Notes: generated by a model from the letters alone, not told the origin. A DNA stretch of 64,000 nucleotides from Dyella caseinilytica (GCF_016865235.1 NZ_CP064030.1:1736001-1800000), one strand, 5' to 3'. Shown: positions 19,787 through 28,883, counted from the first letter of the stretch. Program-made: numbers and translations.

Positions 19787-20160
19787 ACACCCCGGCGCGC
19801 ACGTCATGGGACAACGTGGAGTTCTACACCAGTTACTTCCTCATGTTCGTGCTTGCCTCCGTGATCGGCACGCGCCTGAGCTTCGCCACGGTATGGGAAC
19901 TGCCCATACTCGATCTGGTACTCAGCAGCGTTGCGCTCATCTTGGTCATCGCCAGCTTTTGGATCGCCCGTAAGCGCCGTAGCTGGCGCCTGTGGATCAT
20001 CGCCTTCGCCACGGCCACGCAGATCCTGCCCATGATCGTGCGCCATCCTGTGATGTTGTTCCCAGTACTAGGCGGACTGATCCCGGTGATCATCATGGCA
20101 TGGGCGTTGTTCTCGCTTTCTCGCAAAGGTTCAAATAGCCCTCGCGCGCGCGGTTCCTGA
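19783..20160 (+). CDS. Small integral membrane protein of unknown function
   Basis: The start ATG 19783 overlaps the serS stop (ATGA). The 125-residue product has about four hydrophobic segments: FLMFVLASVIGTRLS, ILDLVLSSVALILVIASFWIA, a middle segment around LWIIAFATATQILPM, and FPVLGGLIPVIIMAWALF. Basic residues lie at the C-terminus. I do not recognise a family. Coupling to serS gives no functional hint beyond coexpression. Confidence 0.75.
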   Translation: MNTPARTSWDNVEFYTSYFLMFVLASVIGTRLSFATVWELPILDLVLSSVALILVIASFWIARKRRSWRLWIIAFATATQILPMIVRHPVMLFPVLGGLIPVIIMAWALFSLSRKGSNSPRARGS

Positions 20161-20213
20161 TAAGATTAGCCCCCTTGATCGGCGCAGCTTGCTGCGTAGC
20201 GGTCACACAAATT

Positions 20214-20355
<142 letters not shown>

Positions 20356-20517
20356 ATGTGGACGAACCCACTAGGTTCGACAAATTTGTCTGGAACAAAT
20401 TTGGACAGCCGAAGGCTGGCCCCGGAGCGCTACGCGCGGAGGGGTTCGGCCCATGGACGGGCCGAACAATCCCGCCCGCCATACGATAACGATCGTTGAT
20501 GCCAGTTTTCAAAACAA

Positions 20518-20546
20518 AAAGCCCCACAACTACATCATGGGGCTTT
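20518..20546 (-). terminator. Intrinsic terminator of the H-NS-like gene
   Basis: A 9-bp stem AAAGCCCCA/TGGGGCTTT around an 11-base loop lies 31 bp beyond the stop of the minus-strand H-NS-like gene. Read on the minus strand it ends in a run of Ts. It could also work weakly on the plus strand. Confidence 0.75.
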
Positions 20547-20576
20547 AAGGTCTTACTGACTAACCTCTTACTGAAT

Positions 20577-20975
20577 TCAGCGCTTGCGAGCCTTCTTGCG
20601 AACAGCCTTCTTGGCAGCTCGTTTGGCCGGTGCAACCTTGGCCTTAGCCCCTTCAATCAGCAGACTTTCCGCCGTGACACCCCGACGTTTCACTGCCGCC
20701 GCGAACCACAGAGGGCGCTTGCCGCGGCCAGTCCAGGTCTGGCTGGGGTCATCCGGGTTGCGGTACTTCGGTGCGACCGAACCGCGCTTTCCACCCTTGC
20801 CACCACGAGTGGGGTAGACATCGGCCAGGCTGAGGCCGGAGCTGCTTAGCAAAGCGTCGATCTTCTTCCTGACTTCCTGGATCTGGTTGGCCCTTGCATC
20901 CTGCATGTGCGATTCGGCGTTTGCAATAAGTGCCTTGAGTTCTTTGGGAGACAGAGATTTTAGATCGATAGCCAT
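20577..20975 (-). CDS. H-NS family nucleoid-associated DNA-binding protein
   Basis: 132 residues. The N-terminal half is an alpha-helical oligomerisation region (SPKELKALIANAESHMQDARANQIQEVRKKI). The H-NS C-terminal DNA-binding motif is YRNPDDPSQTWTGRGKRPLWF at about 71-91, with the conserved TWTGRG loop that enters AT-rich minor grooves. A Lys/Ala-rich tail (AKRAAKKAVRKKARKR) is unlike E. coli H-NS but common in xanthomonad homologues. It would silence AT-rich, often horizontally acquired DNA. It is monocistronic with its own terminator. Confidence 0.92.
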   Translation of the reverse strand: MAIDLKSLSPKELKALIANAESHMQDARANQIQEVRKKIDALLSSSGLSLADVYPTRGGKGGKRGSVAPKYRNPDDPSQTWTGRGKRPLWFAAAVKRRGVTAESLLIEGAKAKVAPAKRAAKKAVRKKARKR

Positions 20976-21832
20976 GCATGGTCCTTGTTGACGGGTGTTT
21001 CGAATGGGTAGGTTATAAAGATTAGCAGTCCAAATGCAATAAACACGCTGCTTATTTTTAGCCGCGTGTTTATTTTCTCTTGGATTCGTATTTGTTCGTA
21101 TTATTTGTACTTTTCAGTACTGTTGATGCCAAAGCTCAAACACGGCGGATATATGTGTTCCGCAAAGCAAGCATTCTTGTTTGGAGCAAAGTCATCGCTC
21201 CACAGTGGCTAGTCAACATTTATGTTTGCATAGGCGCTTGTCTGTCAATCGCCTTCGACGTGTCTTGGGTGCCGTTGGCGTCAACGGCAGCCCACATTAT
21301 CGCGTCCATTTTTGCCTTTGATGGGATTGGCTATATCTACACAAATCACTGCAACGTTCGCCAGCAGTGGAGTTGGGCAAGTCAATGTTATCCAAGCTGA
21401 CACGTGTCGGGTTCTGACAGATTGTGGAGGCAATGTGAGAAATCGAATCGGAAATGGATGGACACATCATCGACGATAGAAACGTTCTGAACGCATATAA
21501 ACAGTTCATCGACCCTCACCAACCGCTTCGACAGAAACAGACCAAGCCGCTGCCTGCTCCGCCAGACCACAGGCGCAGCATAGAAAATGAGGTAGGTTGG
21601 TTATCGTCCAGGTCGACACAAAATCGACCAGATGCGCTGCCAAGGAGCGGTATTCTGCGCCTGAGAGCTATCATACGCACCAAGGTGCTTTAAAACGCGG
21701 ATGTGGCGAGTGTCTGATGTGACACGGTTTCGGTGGCACTGGGGCATTTCCCTCGATTTCCGCTGATGATTCGGCCGCTAAGGCCTTGCTTCATGTGAGA
21801 CAATCGGCGTTCCCGCAATACCCCTAGTTGCC
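20976..21832. other. Gene-poor, lower-GC region after the H-NS-like gene
   Basis: 857 bp with base composition clearly lower in G and C than neighbouring genes. Open frames at 21080-21400 (106 residues, partly hydrophobic) and 21454-21693 (79 residues) lack convincing start sites or family features, and I do not call them. The region may be a remnant of acquired DNA. The promoter of the H-NS-like gene lies at its left end. Confidence 0.5.
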
Positions 21833-22129
21833 ATGACCCTCCCCAAAGATGCCTTCCGCCGCTTCCAGGAAGAACTGGCCGCGCTCGACAAGCAGATCGA
21901 ACAAGACCGTGGAACGAAGAAACCCACGGCGAAACAAGCCGCCATGTCAGCTATGGAGCGGGCAAAAGAGGAGTTCCTGGCGCTCCGCCAACGCCACAAT
22001 CTGACGGTAGCGGATGTGGTGTCTTTCTTTCCGGAGGAAGAGGGCATTGCGTACCTGCAAAGCTTGATCGCCCAAACGGAAGTGAAGCCCCGCCGGGGAC
22101 GTAAGCCCAAGGCAGCCAGCAGCGACTGA
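21833..22129 (+). CDS. Small helical basic-tailed protein, possibly DNA-binding
   Basis: 98 residues: a charged helical N-terminal part (FRRFQEELAALDKQIEQDRG), a central segment with LRQRHNLTVADVVSFFPEEEGIAYLQSLI, and a basic C-terminal tail RRGRKPK that resembles an AT-hook-like minor-groove motif. The layout (oligomerising helix plus basic tail) recalls small nucleoid proteins such as the nearby H-NS homologue, but I cannot name a family. It converges on the XapX gene 8 bp downstream. Confidence 0.65.
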   Translation: MTLPKDAFRRFQEELAALDKQIEQDRGTKKPTAKQAAMSAMERAKEEFLALRQRHNLTVADVVSFFPEEEGIAYLQSLIAQTEVKPRRGRKPKAASSD

Positions 22130-22137
22130 GCGGCCGC

Positions 22138-22302
22138 TCAGCGCAGCATATTGCGAACAATCATGATCAGCTGTTCGCCGGCCAGCATGCCGAACAGCCC
22201 GATCAGCGCAACGGTAGGAGGGGCGGGCGACTTCACCCGCAGCAGGCCGTAGATAACGCCGACCAGCACGCCGACGGCCAGGGAAATGAGGTATGGCTTC
22301 AT
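22138..22302 (-). CDS. XapX domain small membrane protein
   Basis: 54 residues read by hand: it begins MKPYLISLAVGVLVGVIYGL, continues through the diagnostic SPAPPTVALIGLFGMLAGEQ, and ends NMLR. Two hydrophobic helices fit the XapX (DUF1427) family of tiny inner-membrane proteins of unknown function. AGGAG lies 6 nt before the ATG. It sits 27 bp downstream of the oxidoreductase gene on the same strand, probably in one transcript. Confidence 0.85.
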   Translation of the reverse strand: MKPYLISLAVGVLVGVIYGLLRVKSPAPPTVALIGLFGMLAGEQLIMIVRNMLR

Positions 22303-22329
22303 AGGATCTCCTGCACGGGATGTGTTGAA

Positions 22330-23298
22330 TCAGGGAAGCAGCACCACACGGCCCGCTGTGCCATTGGCTACGGCTTGATAGGCCTCGCGCCCTTCGGCGA
22401 GTGCGTAACGATGGGCGATCACCGGCGCGTCGAACTTTCCTTTGTCGAAGCCTTGCGCAATGGTTCGCATCAGCCGCGCTGATTCCACCACGTCTAACTT
22501 CGCGCTATCTGCACCGAGCAGCTGTGTTTCGTTGTGGTAGAAATCGATCAGGTCTAATTCGACACGGCGGCGTCCGGTCCCGCTGATTTCCACGACGCGT
22601 CCGCGCCGTTTCGCCAGTCCAAGCGCCATCTCGAAGGCAATACCGCCGACGCTGTCGTAGACGACATCGACGCCATCGCACAGTTGATCGAGGCTCCGCA
22701 CGCGTTCTACTGTGTGCTTATCGAACGGCACGAACGCGTCGATAAGTTTGCCCGCAGGCGAGTCTGCATCGATGGGCTGGCGATCGATCCCGATCACGCG
22801 GCAACCCAGCGATTTGGCGATTTGCGTCACCGCGCCGCCCACACCGCCACCTGCGCCGATCACGGCGATCGTCTCGCCTTCGCGCAGTTGCGCGTAATCG
22901 ATGACGCCAAGCCAGGCGACGGCAAAGTTGACCCCGATGGCGGACGCCTGCCCGTGATCCAGTGTGCGAGGCTTGCGCGCCAATGCGCTCGCCGGTATCC
23001 GGATGTATTGCGCATGTGTCCCGTCGCGAGTAAAGCCGATATCGCCGCCTGTACCCCAGACTTCAGCGCCGAGCCAATCCTTGGGCCCTTGCTCCACAAC
23101 GCCACTGAAATCACGCCCTGGAATGCGAGGCAGCGTGGTGTGGGAGAAATGACCGGAAACGTTTTTCACGTCACTGGGATTCACCGAAGCGGCAAGAATG
23201 CGCACAAGGGCGGAGTCCGCATCGATGGATGGGGTGGCGACGTCGACATAATCCAGCGCGTCTGGACCGCCGTGACCGGTGAATTGAAGAGCCTTCAT
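22330..23298 (-). CDS. Zinc-independent MDR-family (quinone oxidoreductase-like) dehydrogenase
   Basis: 322 residues. GroES-like N-terminal domain with SVNPSDVKNVSGHF and IPGRDFSGVV; the Rossmann NAD(P)H motif is AVIGAGGGVGGAVTQIAK (about 143-160). The Cys/His ligands of zinc alcohol dehydrogenases are absent, so it is closer to the quinone oxidoreductase/enoyl reductase branch. The substrate is unknown. An AraC-type regulator gene lies just upstream on the same strand and may control it together with the XapX gene. Confidence 0.85.
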   Translation of the reverse strand: MKALQFTGHGGPDALDYVDVATPSIDADSALVRILAASVNPSDVKNVSGHFSHTTLPRIPGRDFSGVVEQGPKDWLGAEVWGTGGDIGFTRDGTHAQYIRIPASALARKPRTLDHGQASAIGVNFAVAWLGVIDYAQLREGETIAVIGAGGGVGGAVTQIAKSLGCRVIGIDRQPIDADSPAGKLIDAFVPFDKHTVERVRSLDQLCDGVDVVYDSVGGIAFEMALGLAKRRGRVVEISGTGRRRVELDLIDFYHNETQLLGADSAKLDVVESARLMRTIAQGFDKGKFDAPVIAHRYALAEGREAYQAVANGTAGRVVLLP

Positions 23299-23403
23299 GT
23301 GCGCCTTGATCCTGAACAGCTTTGCATAGCGTCAGTTTAGGCGACCGGTGTGCGTGACATCGGTCAAAGGCGTTCGAATTTCGGACAAGTGGGGCTGACG
23401 CCG

Positions 23404-24198
23404 TTACGGATCGGTGCTTCTGTCATTGTCGTCGGCCGACTTGTAAGCCACCGGGGGCATGCCGAGTTCGCGGCGGAACATGTCACTGAAGCTGCTCGGC
23501 TGATAGCCCAGCGAGCGCGCTATGGCGTTGATCGCGTGGCCCTCGGCGAGGCGCGAGGTGGCGACCGCCAACTGGACCTGACGCCGCCATTCGGCAAAAC
23601 CCACGCCTAATTCCTGCGTGAACAGTCGGGAGATCGTGCGCACACTGGCGCCCGCGCGTTCTGCATGCTGCTCCAGGCTGATGTCCTGCGATGGGTTGTC
23701 GATGACCGCCTGGCACACTGATCCAAGGCGGCGGTCCGCACCATTGGGCAGGGCGATGCGTAGCGAGTTGTGTTTGGCGGCTAGCAATTCCAGCACGATC
23801 AGGCGGTACGCTGCATCACGATAGTCATCGCTGCGAAGATCACCTTCTTCGGTCATCGTTACGATAAGTTGCCGCAGCATCGGGCTGACTTCGAATACTT
23901 CGCCACGCGGACTCAACGATGTGACGACCTGTGGTTGCAGATAAAGATTGCGCATCTGCACCGCGCTCATCATGCGGATCGAATGCGGTAAACCCGCCGG
24001 CAGCCACACCGCACGTTGCGGCGGCACCACCAAAGCCTCCTGTCCGACCTCCACCCACATCACACCTTCGATGGCATAGAGCACCTGCGCCCATTCATGC
24101 GCATGCGGTTCAACGAAGGTGCCGCGAGGATGTTTGCGCTGCAGCGTGTGCAGGGCACGGTCGTCGTGATCGAGGCGGGGCGGGGTGGCGCGTGTCAT
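23404..24198 (-). CDS. AraC family transcriptional regulator with cupin sensor domain
   Basis: The start is ATG 24198 (MTRATPPRLDHDD), giving 264 residues. The N-terminal cupin-like segment has RGTFVEPHAHEWAQVLYAIEG and VVPPQRAVWLPAGLPHSI. The C-terminal double helix-turn-helix has ISLEQHAERAGASVRTISRLF and AINAIARSLGYQPSSFSDMFRRELG. This is the common HTH/cupin regulator type. It is 105 bp upstream of the MDR dehydrogenase on the same strand, which is the likely target along with itself. Confidence 0.9.
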   Translation of the reverse strand: MTRATPPRLDHDDRALHTLQRKHPRGTFVEPHAHEWAQVLYAIEGVMWVEVGQEALVVPPQRAVWLPAGLPHSIRMMSAVQMRNLYLQPQVVTSLSPRGEVFEVSPMLRQLIVTMTEEGDLRSDDYRDAAYRLIVLELLAAKHNSLRIALPNGADRRLGSVCQAVIDNPSQDISLEQHAERAGASVRTISRLFTQELGVGFAEWRRQVQLAVATSRLAEGHAINAIARSLGYQPSSFSDMFRRELGMPPVAYKSADDNDRSTDP

Positions 24199-24239
24199 GG
24201 CGATAGCATATCGCCGTCTTGCGCATAGTCGTGGAGAGC

Positions 24240-24267
24240 GGGCTGCCGGGTTTTGGGCCGGCAGCCC
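24240..24267 (-). terminator. Hairpin downstream of pspA
   Basis: A 10-bp perfect stem (GGGCTGCCGG and complement) around an 8-base loop, 9 bp past the pspA stop. There is no strong T-run, so termination efficiency is uncertain. It separates the PspA-YbjQ operon from the AraC regulator gene. Confidence 0.65.
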
Positions 24268-24275
24268 GGATGACA

Positions 24276-24977
24276 TCAGGATTTGCCGAGCTCGGCCTTG
24301 AGCTTTTCGAGCTCTGCATCGACGGCGCTATGGCTGCGCAGGTCGTCCAGTTCTTTCTCGGTGCTGCTGCGGCGATCAAGCGGGTCATTCAGGATGCCGG
24401 CTTTCAGCAGCCCGTCCATGGCATCGGCCTTGGCCTGAGCGCCACTCACCTTGTCCTCGGCACGACGCAGGGTGTCGCCGACCTGGCCGAGCCGATTGCC
24501 CACGCCAGTCAAGGATTCGGTGACTTTTACCTGCGCCTGAGCTGCTGTGTAGCTGCTTTTCATCACCTCCTTCTGCGTGTGGAACTGCTCGATGCGGGTT
24601 TCGAGCGTTTTCTGGTAGCCGACCAGCTTCTCCACCTGGGCTGTGATGTTGTCGTGTGCCTTGGCCAGTGATTGTTGCTTGTCCAACGCTGCCTGACGCT
24701 TGCTTAGCGCTTCGCGTGCCAGATCCTCGCGGGAGGATTGCAGCGCAAGCCGTGCATTATCCTGAGCATGATCGGCTTCCTGCTTGGCCTGGTCCATCTG
24801 CCGTTCCAGCATTTTCTGCTCGGTGACGACTTCGGCCAGATGCTGCTTGGTTTCCTGCAGTCCGCTGATCATCTTTTCATAGGAAAGATCCAGCAGCTCA
24901 TTCGGATCTTCCATCTTGTCCAGCAGTGCATGTGTCTTGGCCTGCAGCAGGTCGGCCATGCGTCCAAGGATGCTCAT
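24276..24977 (-). CDS. pspA: PspA/IM30 family membrane-stress protein
   Basis: 233 residues, almost entirely helical coiled coil. The amphipathic N-terminus (MSILGRMADLLQAKTHALLDKMEDP) includes the conserved EDP and is followed by LLDLSYEKMISGLQETKQHL. PspA proteins form large oligomers and bind the inner face of the membrane, preserving its integrity under stress. No pspF/pspBC genes are nearby; instead it is the last gene of a minus-strand set with two YbjQ-type proteins and one unknown. This arrangement differs from the classic psp operon. Confidence 0.9.
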   Translation of the reverse strand: MSILGRMADLLQAKTHALLDKMEDPNELLDLSYEKMISGLQETKQHLAEVVTEQKMLERQMDQAKQEADHAQDNARLALQSSREDLAREALSKRQAALDKQQSLAKAHDNITAQVEKLVGYQKTLETRIEQFHTQKEVMKSSYTAAQAQVKVTESLTGVGNRLGQVGDTLRRAEDKVSGAQAKADAMDGLLKAGILNDPLDRRSSTEKELDDLRSHSAVDAELEKLKAELGKS

Positions 24978-24992
24978 GTGCGTTCTCCCGTA

Positions 24993-25814
24993 TCAATTGT
25001 TGACCGACAGCACTAGCTGAGGGTCGGGGATGGTCGAAGCATCCCGTTCGGTGGTGATGGGTGTGACCGCGGTACCCACGGCAAAGAATTCGATGATGTG
25101 CGGTTGCCAGTTGTGCGATCCTTCGTGCAGATCCACACCAACCACACCTTCGGCTTTAACGGCGATGGCCTCATGCTGCATCCGTTCCATCGCAATTTCC
25201 CGCGCGTCGTAGAGTGCTTGCGAGAAGTTGGTCAGCTCGGTGTTGCTGCCAATATTGCCCAGCGACTTGAACATGCCCTGGTGTGCAACGTGATACACAC
25301 ACGAGCCCATGACCATCTCCAGTGGGCGATAGCCGGACTGCAGCAAGGTCCAGAAATCCTGGCCGGAAAGATCGGAGGTAAACGGCTTGCCGTTATGGCC
25401 CTTGTATCCCGGATGTCCCTTGGCGTGGACAACACCTGTGCCAATGGCGATGAATTCCAGGATCTTGTCATCCCACTCCATACGCTTGACGGTGAGCTCA
25501 ACTCCAACGATCCCGTCCGCGCCCATACCCTCAGCTTCTGCGCGCATACGCGACATCGCCAGTTCGCGCGCGTGATACATGGCCTGGGAAAGAACGCTCA
25601 TTTCCTGGTTCTGACTCCAGCTCGCATACTGGATGCCCAGGTGGTAGATGCATGAACCCACGCACAGGCCAACCGGTTCAAAACCAGCCTTGCGCACCAG
25701 CAAAAATTCATTGACTGAGAAATCCGATGTGAAAATCCCGCCCGGATGTCCTTCGCTGCGCAGCCCTTTCAAACGCTCCAGCGCATGTTGTGGAATCGCC
25801 ATGCCGTCACTCAT
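24993..25814 (-). CDS. Tandem YbjQ-like (heavy-metal-binding domain) protein
   Basis: 273 residues containing two copies of a YbjQ/DUF74-type unit (about 25-130 and 143-255). Each copy has the pattern FTSDxSxxxFxxLxxxG, a glycine-rich GSCxYH segment, an AREIAMERM-type helix, GxxGVxL, and a final EFxAxGTxV strand. YbjQ proteins form pentamers; a metal role is proposed from a Cys/His content but is not proven. It overlaps the next upstream YbjQ-like gene by 4 nt (ATGA) and lies 15 bp before pspA, so all are probably cotranscribed. Confidence 0.8.
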   Translation of the reverse strand: MSDGMAIPQHALERLKGLRSEGHPGGIFTSDFSVNEFLLVRKAGFEPVGLCVGSCIYHLGIQYASWSQNQEMSVLSQAMYHARELAMSRMRAEAEGMGADGIVGVELTVKRMEWDDKILEFIAIGTGVVHAKGHPGYKGHNGKPFTSDLSGQDFWTLLQSGYRPLEMVMGSCVYHVAHQGMFKSLGNIGSNTELTNFSQALYDAREIAMERMQHEAIAVKAEGVVGVDLHEGSHNWQPHIIEFFAVGTAVTPITTERDASTIPDPQLVLSVNN

Positions 25815-26767
25815 ATCGAACCCTCTTCCTGATTGGTGTCATAAACGTTGTGGGTGCTCGGCCGCGGTTTGATCAGCGGTGAGGGGCCATCGCACATATC
25901 CACGACGTGGCGGATATCGTGCGGCACCGAACGGTAGCGCTCTCCGTCGGTAACAGTAGCGATCACGATGTGCCGGCCGAGATAGCGGGGATTGTTGTCG
26001 TCTTCCACTTTTAGCAGCTCGCCAAAATGGATATGCGCCAACGCGCCGTTGCCGTACTTGTGGACGTCCTGGCGAAGCTCGCTCAAAGCTTTTTTGCGTA
26101 CACGCTCCCAGAAGTTGCCTAGCGTAGTCAGCGGCTGGTTGAGCCAGCCGCCCCGGGCATCCAGAGGCATGAGACTGCCTTGCCAGTTGGTCAGCCACTC
26201 GTAATGGGCGCCGATGGCAATGCCGGTAGGCACGATTCCTGCCTCCAGCAGCCGCATGAATTCCAATGCCGACACCGTGGCGACGACGGGCTCCGGATTG
26301 GGCGGCATGTCTTCGATACGGATTGCGGTGCCGATCACGGTGAAGTCCATGCTGGATTCCACTTCCAGTTCGATCTTGCGCATGCGCACGTCGATGATGG
26401 CATTGGCTCCGGCCGCAACCGCTTCCTGCTTCATGCGCTGCAATGCAGTGTGCCAACCATTGATGTGCCCATTCGTCCAGGAGTAGCCGAAGTGGTACCA
26501 GCACGTGCCCGACACCATGGCGATAGGACGCACGCGATAACGATGCGTCTGCGCCAGTTCCACAGGTGTCATCGTGGCGATCCATGGCAACTTGCCGTTG
26601 CCTGCTTCGGCCAGGCGATGCTTGACGAAATCGGGAAGGTGATGATGCAGCAGCGCACTTTCCCACTTCTTTAGCCGTTCTGCGGCATCGCCCGCAAAGT
26701 CTTGTTGAGCTGAATCTGGTGTAGAGGGAAGGGAGGCATTGCCTCGAAAACGGTTAAACCAAGACAT
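25811..26767 (-). CDS. YbjQ-like protein, longer divergent paralogue
   Basis: The start is ATG 26767 (MSWFNRFRGN), giving 318 residues; an extension to 26824 is possible. The central part has the YbjQ-like features GTCWYHFGYSWTNGHING, AVAAGANAIIDVRM and FTVIGTAIRIED. A second, weaker copy follows (GIAIGAHYEW; GNGALAHIHFGELL; RYLGRHIVIATVT). It looks like a diverged relative of the tandem YbjQ-like protein encoded just downstream, with a 4-nt overlap. No signal peptide, so cytoplasmic action next to PspA is likely. Confidence 0.72.
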   Translation of the reverse strand: MSWFNRFRGNASLPSTPDSAQQDFAGDAAERLKKWESALLHHHLPDFVKHRLAEAGNGKLPWIATMTPVELAQTHRYRVRPIAMVSGTCWYHFGYSWTNGHINGWHTALQRMKQEAVAAGANAIIDVRMRKIELEVESSMDFTVIGTAIRIEDMPPNPEPVVATVSALEFMRLLEAGIVPTGIAIGAHYEWLTNWQGSLMPLDARGGWLNQPLTTLGNFWERVRKKALSELRQDVHKYGNGALAHIHFGELLKVEDDNNPRYLGRHIVIATVTDGERYRSVPHDIRHVVDMCDGPSPLIKPRPSTHNVYDTNQEEGSI

Positions 26768-26842
26768 CTCGAAACTCCATGCTGTATTCCTTGCAGCGGG
26801 ATTCGATGGATACGCCGTTATCATGACGGCGTGGTTATGGCG

Positions 26843-27307
26843 TTAGGACATCAGAAAGTCGTGCAGCACACTCTGTGCATTGCCCGCGTGCTCGGCCAGC
26901 GTCTGGATATCGCCTTGCAGTGCGCTCAGCCACGTGGGCACTGCCATGTGTTCGGTGCTTAGTGTGACGCCGTGCACCGACTTGCTGCGATGAGCGGAGA
27001 GTCGTTCTTTCTGAAGTTCCAGAACGTAGAGATGGTCGTGCGCTTCAACGCTTATTCGGGAAGCATGGCTGCTCTTGGAAAACAGTCCATCTTTCTTGCG
27101 TTCCACCGAAACCCGTCCGGGCATGGCGCCCTCGAGCCGCACTGCAAAGGCTTCCATGAATGCCTTCAGGTCGCCTTGGGCCTTGCGGTACCAGGCTGCG
27201 TTCAAATCGAAATCGCTGGGAATACTGCTCAAGGCTACGCCCCTGTAGTGCCAAGCAACACCACGGGTGGGCGAAGGCGCCTTCCGTGGTCCTCGAACCG
27301 ACATCAA
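26843..27307 (-). CDS. Hypothetical protein, first gene of the PspA-YbjQ cluster
   Basis: 154 residues from ATG 27307; a shorter start (TTG near SSIPSDFDL) cannot be excluded. It contains DLKAFMEAFAVRLEGAMPGRV, SRISVEAHDHLYVLELQKERL and a helical C-terminus with LSALQGDIQTLAEHAGNAQSVLHDFL. I do not recognise a family. It lies 75 bp upstream of the YbjQ-like gene on the same strand. Together the four genes look like one envelope-stress module. Confidence 0.65.
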   Translation of the reverse strand: MMSVRGPRKAPSPTRGVAWHYRGVALSSIPSDFDLNAAWYRKAQGDLKAFMEAFAVRLEGAMPGRVSVERKKDGLFSKSSHASRISVEAHDHLYVLELQKERLSAHRSKSVHGVTLSTEHMAVPTWLSALQGDIQTLAEHAGNAQSVLHDFLMS

Positions 27308-27445
27308 TGTCTTTAACGTCGATTAGCCTAGCACGGACTTATCGGGCAGTGCATGAGTCTAAGGGGCCAGGTACCCCACATGGCGGGGTACCTGGCTACT
27401 CTCCAGATGACCGAAATATGTCCTGCCGGTGGCAGGACGCTCGCG

Positions 27446-28474
27446 TCAATACTTCAGCGTGACGCTGCCGTTACTGGTGGAAATACCATAGTTACAATTC
27501 GGGCCCGATGAACCGATGATGTTGTCGGGGCTCCAGGGATTGCTGAGTGTTGTGCCACTCATGTTCTTGACCACGATGCTGGTGAAGGCGACTGATCCGC
27601 TTGCAGGTAATAGGTCGCAATTGGAGATGTTGTAGGCCTCCAGCGTGCCACCGAAGACCCAGGTCAGTGCGCCATAGGGGCTGGTGGTAAAGGTCGTGGA
27701 TGTTTTGCTGGTTTCGTCGGTGCTGGTGATCTTGGCGCACGTGCTGCTTGTACTCGTGCTAGTGCAGGTTGCGGTGACGATGCCGTAAATCTCATGTCCG
27801 GCTGCTGTGTTGATCGGGCCACTGTAGTAGGTGCTGCCGGCGTAGCAGCAATTCCAGCTGGACAGTGTCCACTCGCTTACACCGGAACCGCTGAAGGCGT
27901 TATATCCAAGCACCGGTTGCAAGATGGAATCCGGATTGCTGTCGTTCTGTTCCAGACCGGGGAAGAAATAATCCACCTGATCGGTGGTCTTGCTGGGATT
28001 GCTCGGCACGGTCCAAGTGGCGGAGATGCTTCCTACATCGGATGAACTGACATAGTCCGCAGTAAGCAGCCAGCCGCTGTAGCTGGAGGCAGGCTTCTTG
28101 CTTTGCGGAACGATTCCGAAGGCTCCATTCGCTTCAATCCGCACGCCGCTCTGGGTGTAGTGCGGCAGGGTGCATGCAGCGGGCTTGCGAATCGAACCGT
28201 CCAAGGCTTCGATGCTGCCATCGGCGTGGACTTTTTCACCATTGGCTACGGCGTGTACGCAGGATGCGGCAAAGTAGCCGTTGGGGGTGATGACATAGTC
28301 GAGTGGAACGTTCTGCGGCCGAAAGTTCGGGGCGAGCGAACTGACAGTCGTAAGCGCAGCTTGCGGTTGTGCGTCATCGACGGCCTGTGCGATGCCGGTC
28401 AAACCGACCAGCGACACAGCGGCAATCATCCATTTACCGAACCACGACGAACGCCTGACAAAAAAGGGTTTCAT
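27446..28474 (-). CDS. Secreted Ser/Thr-rich protein of unknown function
   Basis: 342 residues. A signal peptide (KWMIAAVSLVGLTGIAQA) is followed by a mature region rich in Ser, Thr and Asn with a beta-strand look. Notable segments are SGWLLTADYVSSSDVGSISATWTVPS, DYFFPGLEQND, ILQPVLGYN, SSWNCCYAGSTYYSGPI and GHEIYGIVTA. The Trp/Tyr/Gly pattern suggests a concanavalin-like sandwich, as seen in some secreted bacterial and fungal proteins, but I cannot prove a family. Cysteine pairs (CC; TCTS/STCAK) may form disulfides. It is monocistronic. Confidence 0.7.
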   Translation of the reverse strand: MKPFFVRRSSWFGKWMIAAVSLVGLTGIAQAVDDAQPQAALTTVSSLAPNFRPQNVPLDYVITPNGYFAASCVHAVANGEKVHADGSIEALDGSIRKPAACTLPHYTQSGVRIEANGAFGIVPQSKKPASSYSGWLLTADYVSSSDVGSISATWTVPSNPSKTTDQVDYFFPGLEQNDSNPDSILQPVLGYNAFSGSGVSEWTLSSWNCCYAGSTYYSGPINTAAGHEIYGIVTATCTSTSTSSTCAKITSTDETSKTSTTFTTSPYGALTWVFGGTLEAYNISNCDLLPASGSVAFTSIVVKNMSGTTLSNPWSPDNIIGSSGPNCNYGISTSNGSVTLKY

Positions 28475-28883
28475 AGATCGCGCACTCCTCTCAAGATGAT
28501 GACAAAGCGGTCCATCGCAAACGAAGGGCGTTGCCCCTCAAAGCGCAGCGAAACATAACCTGATGAAAAGGCGACTCCCCAGCCAAATATCCATGGCGTG
28601 TGCTTTGATGTTCAAAGCCGGCGTACTGTCGCGACGCACACGTGCAGCGGGCGTGAACCAAAGCTGCGGAATCCTTCACTTGATTTCGATGTGTGCGCTA
28701 GCCCGCGTTTAGCGCCCAGTTGCGCTGGATCAAAGGGACACGTGACGGTTACATGACGGTGAAAGGGGGCGGTAAAACGTCTATGGGGTGTGATGATCGG
28801 GATAAGATCTCCCTAAGCCAATCCCGGCAAAATGAAAGGTTGAGACAATACCTCCGGGTATGGTTGGTGAAGGTAAGAGGGCT
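28475..28883. other. Intergenic region before the two-component operon
   Basis: 409 bp, divergent between the secreted protein and the response regulator. I see no convincing gene. A promoter for the regulator should lie near its right end, where an AGAGG ribosome site precedes ATG 28884. Confidence 0.5.

Noticed and set aside
21080..21693. Two small plus-strand frames in the low-GC region
   Set aside because: No good start site, no family pattern and no coupling to neighbours.
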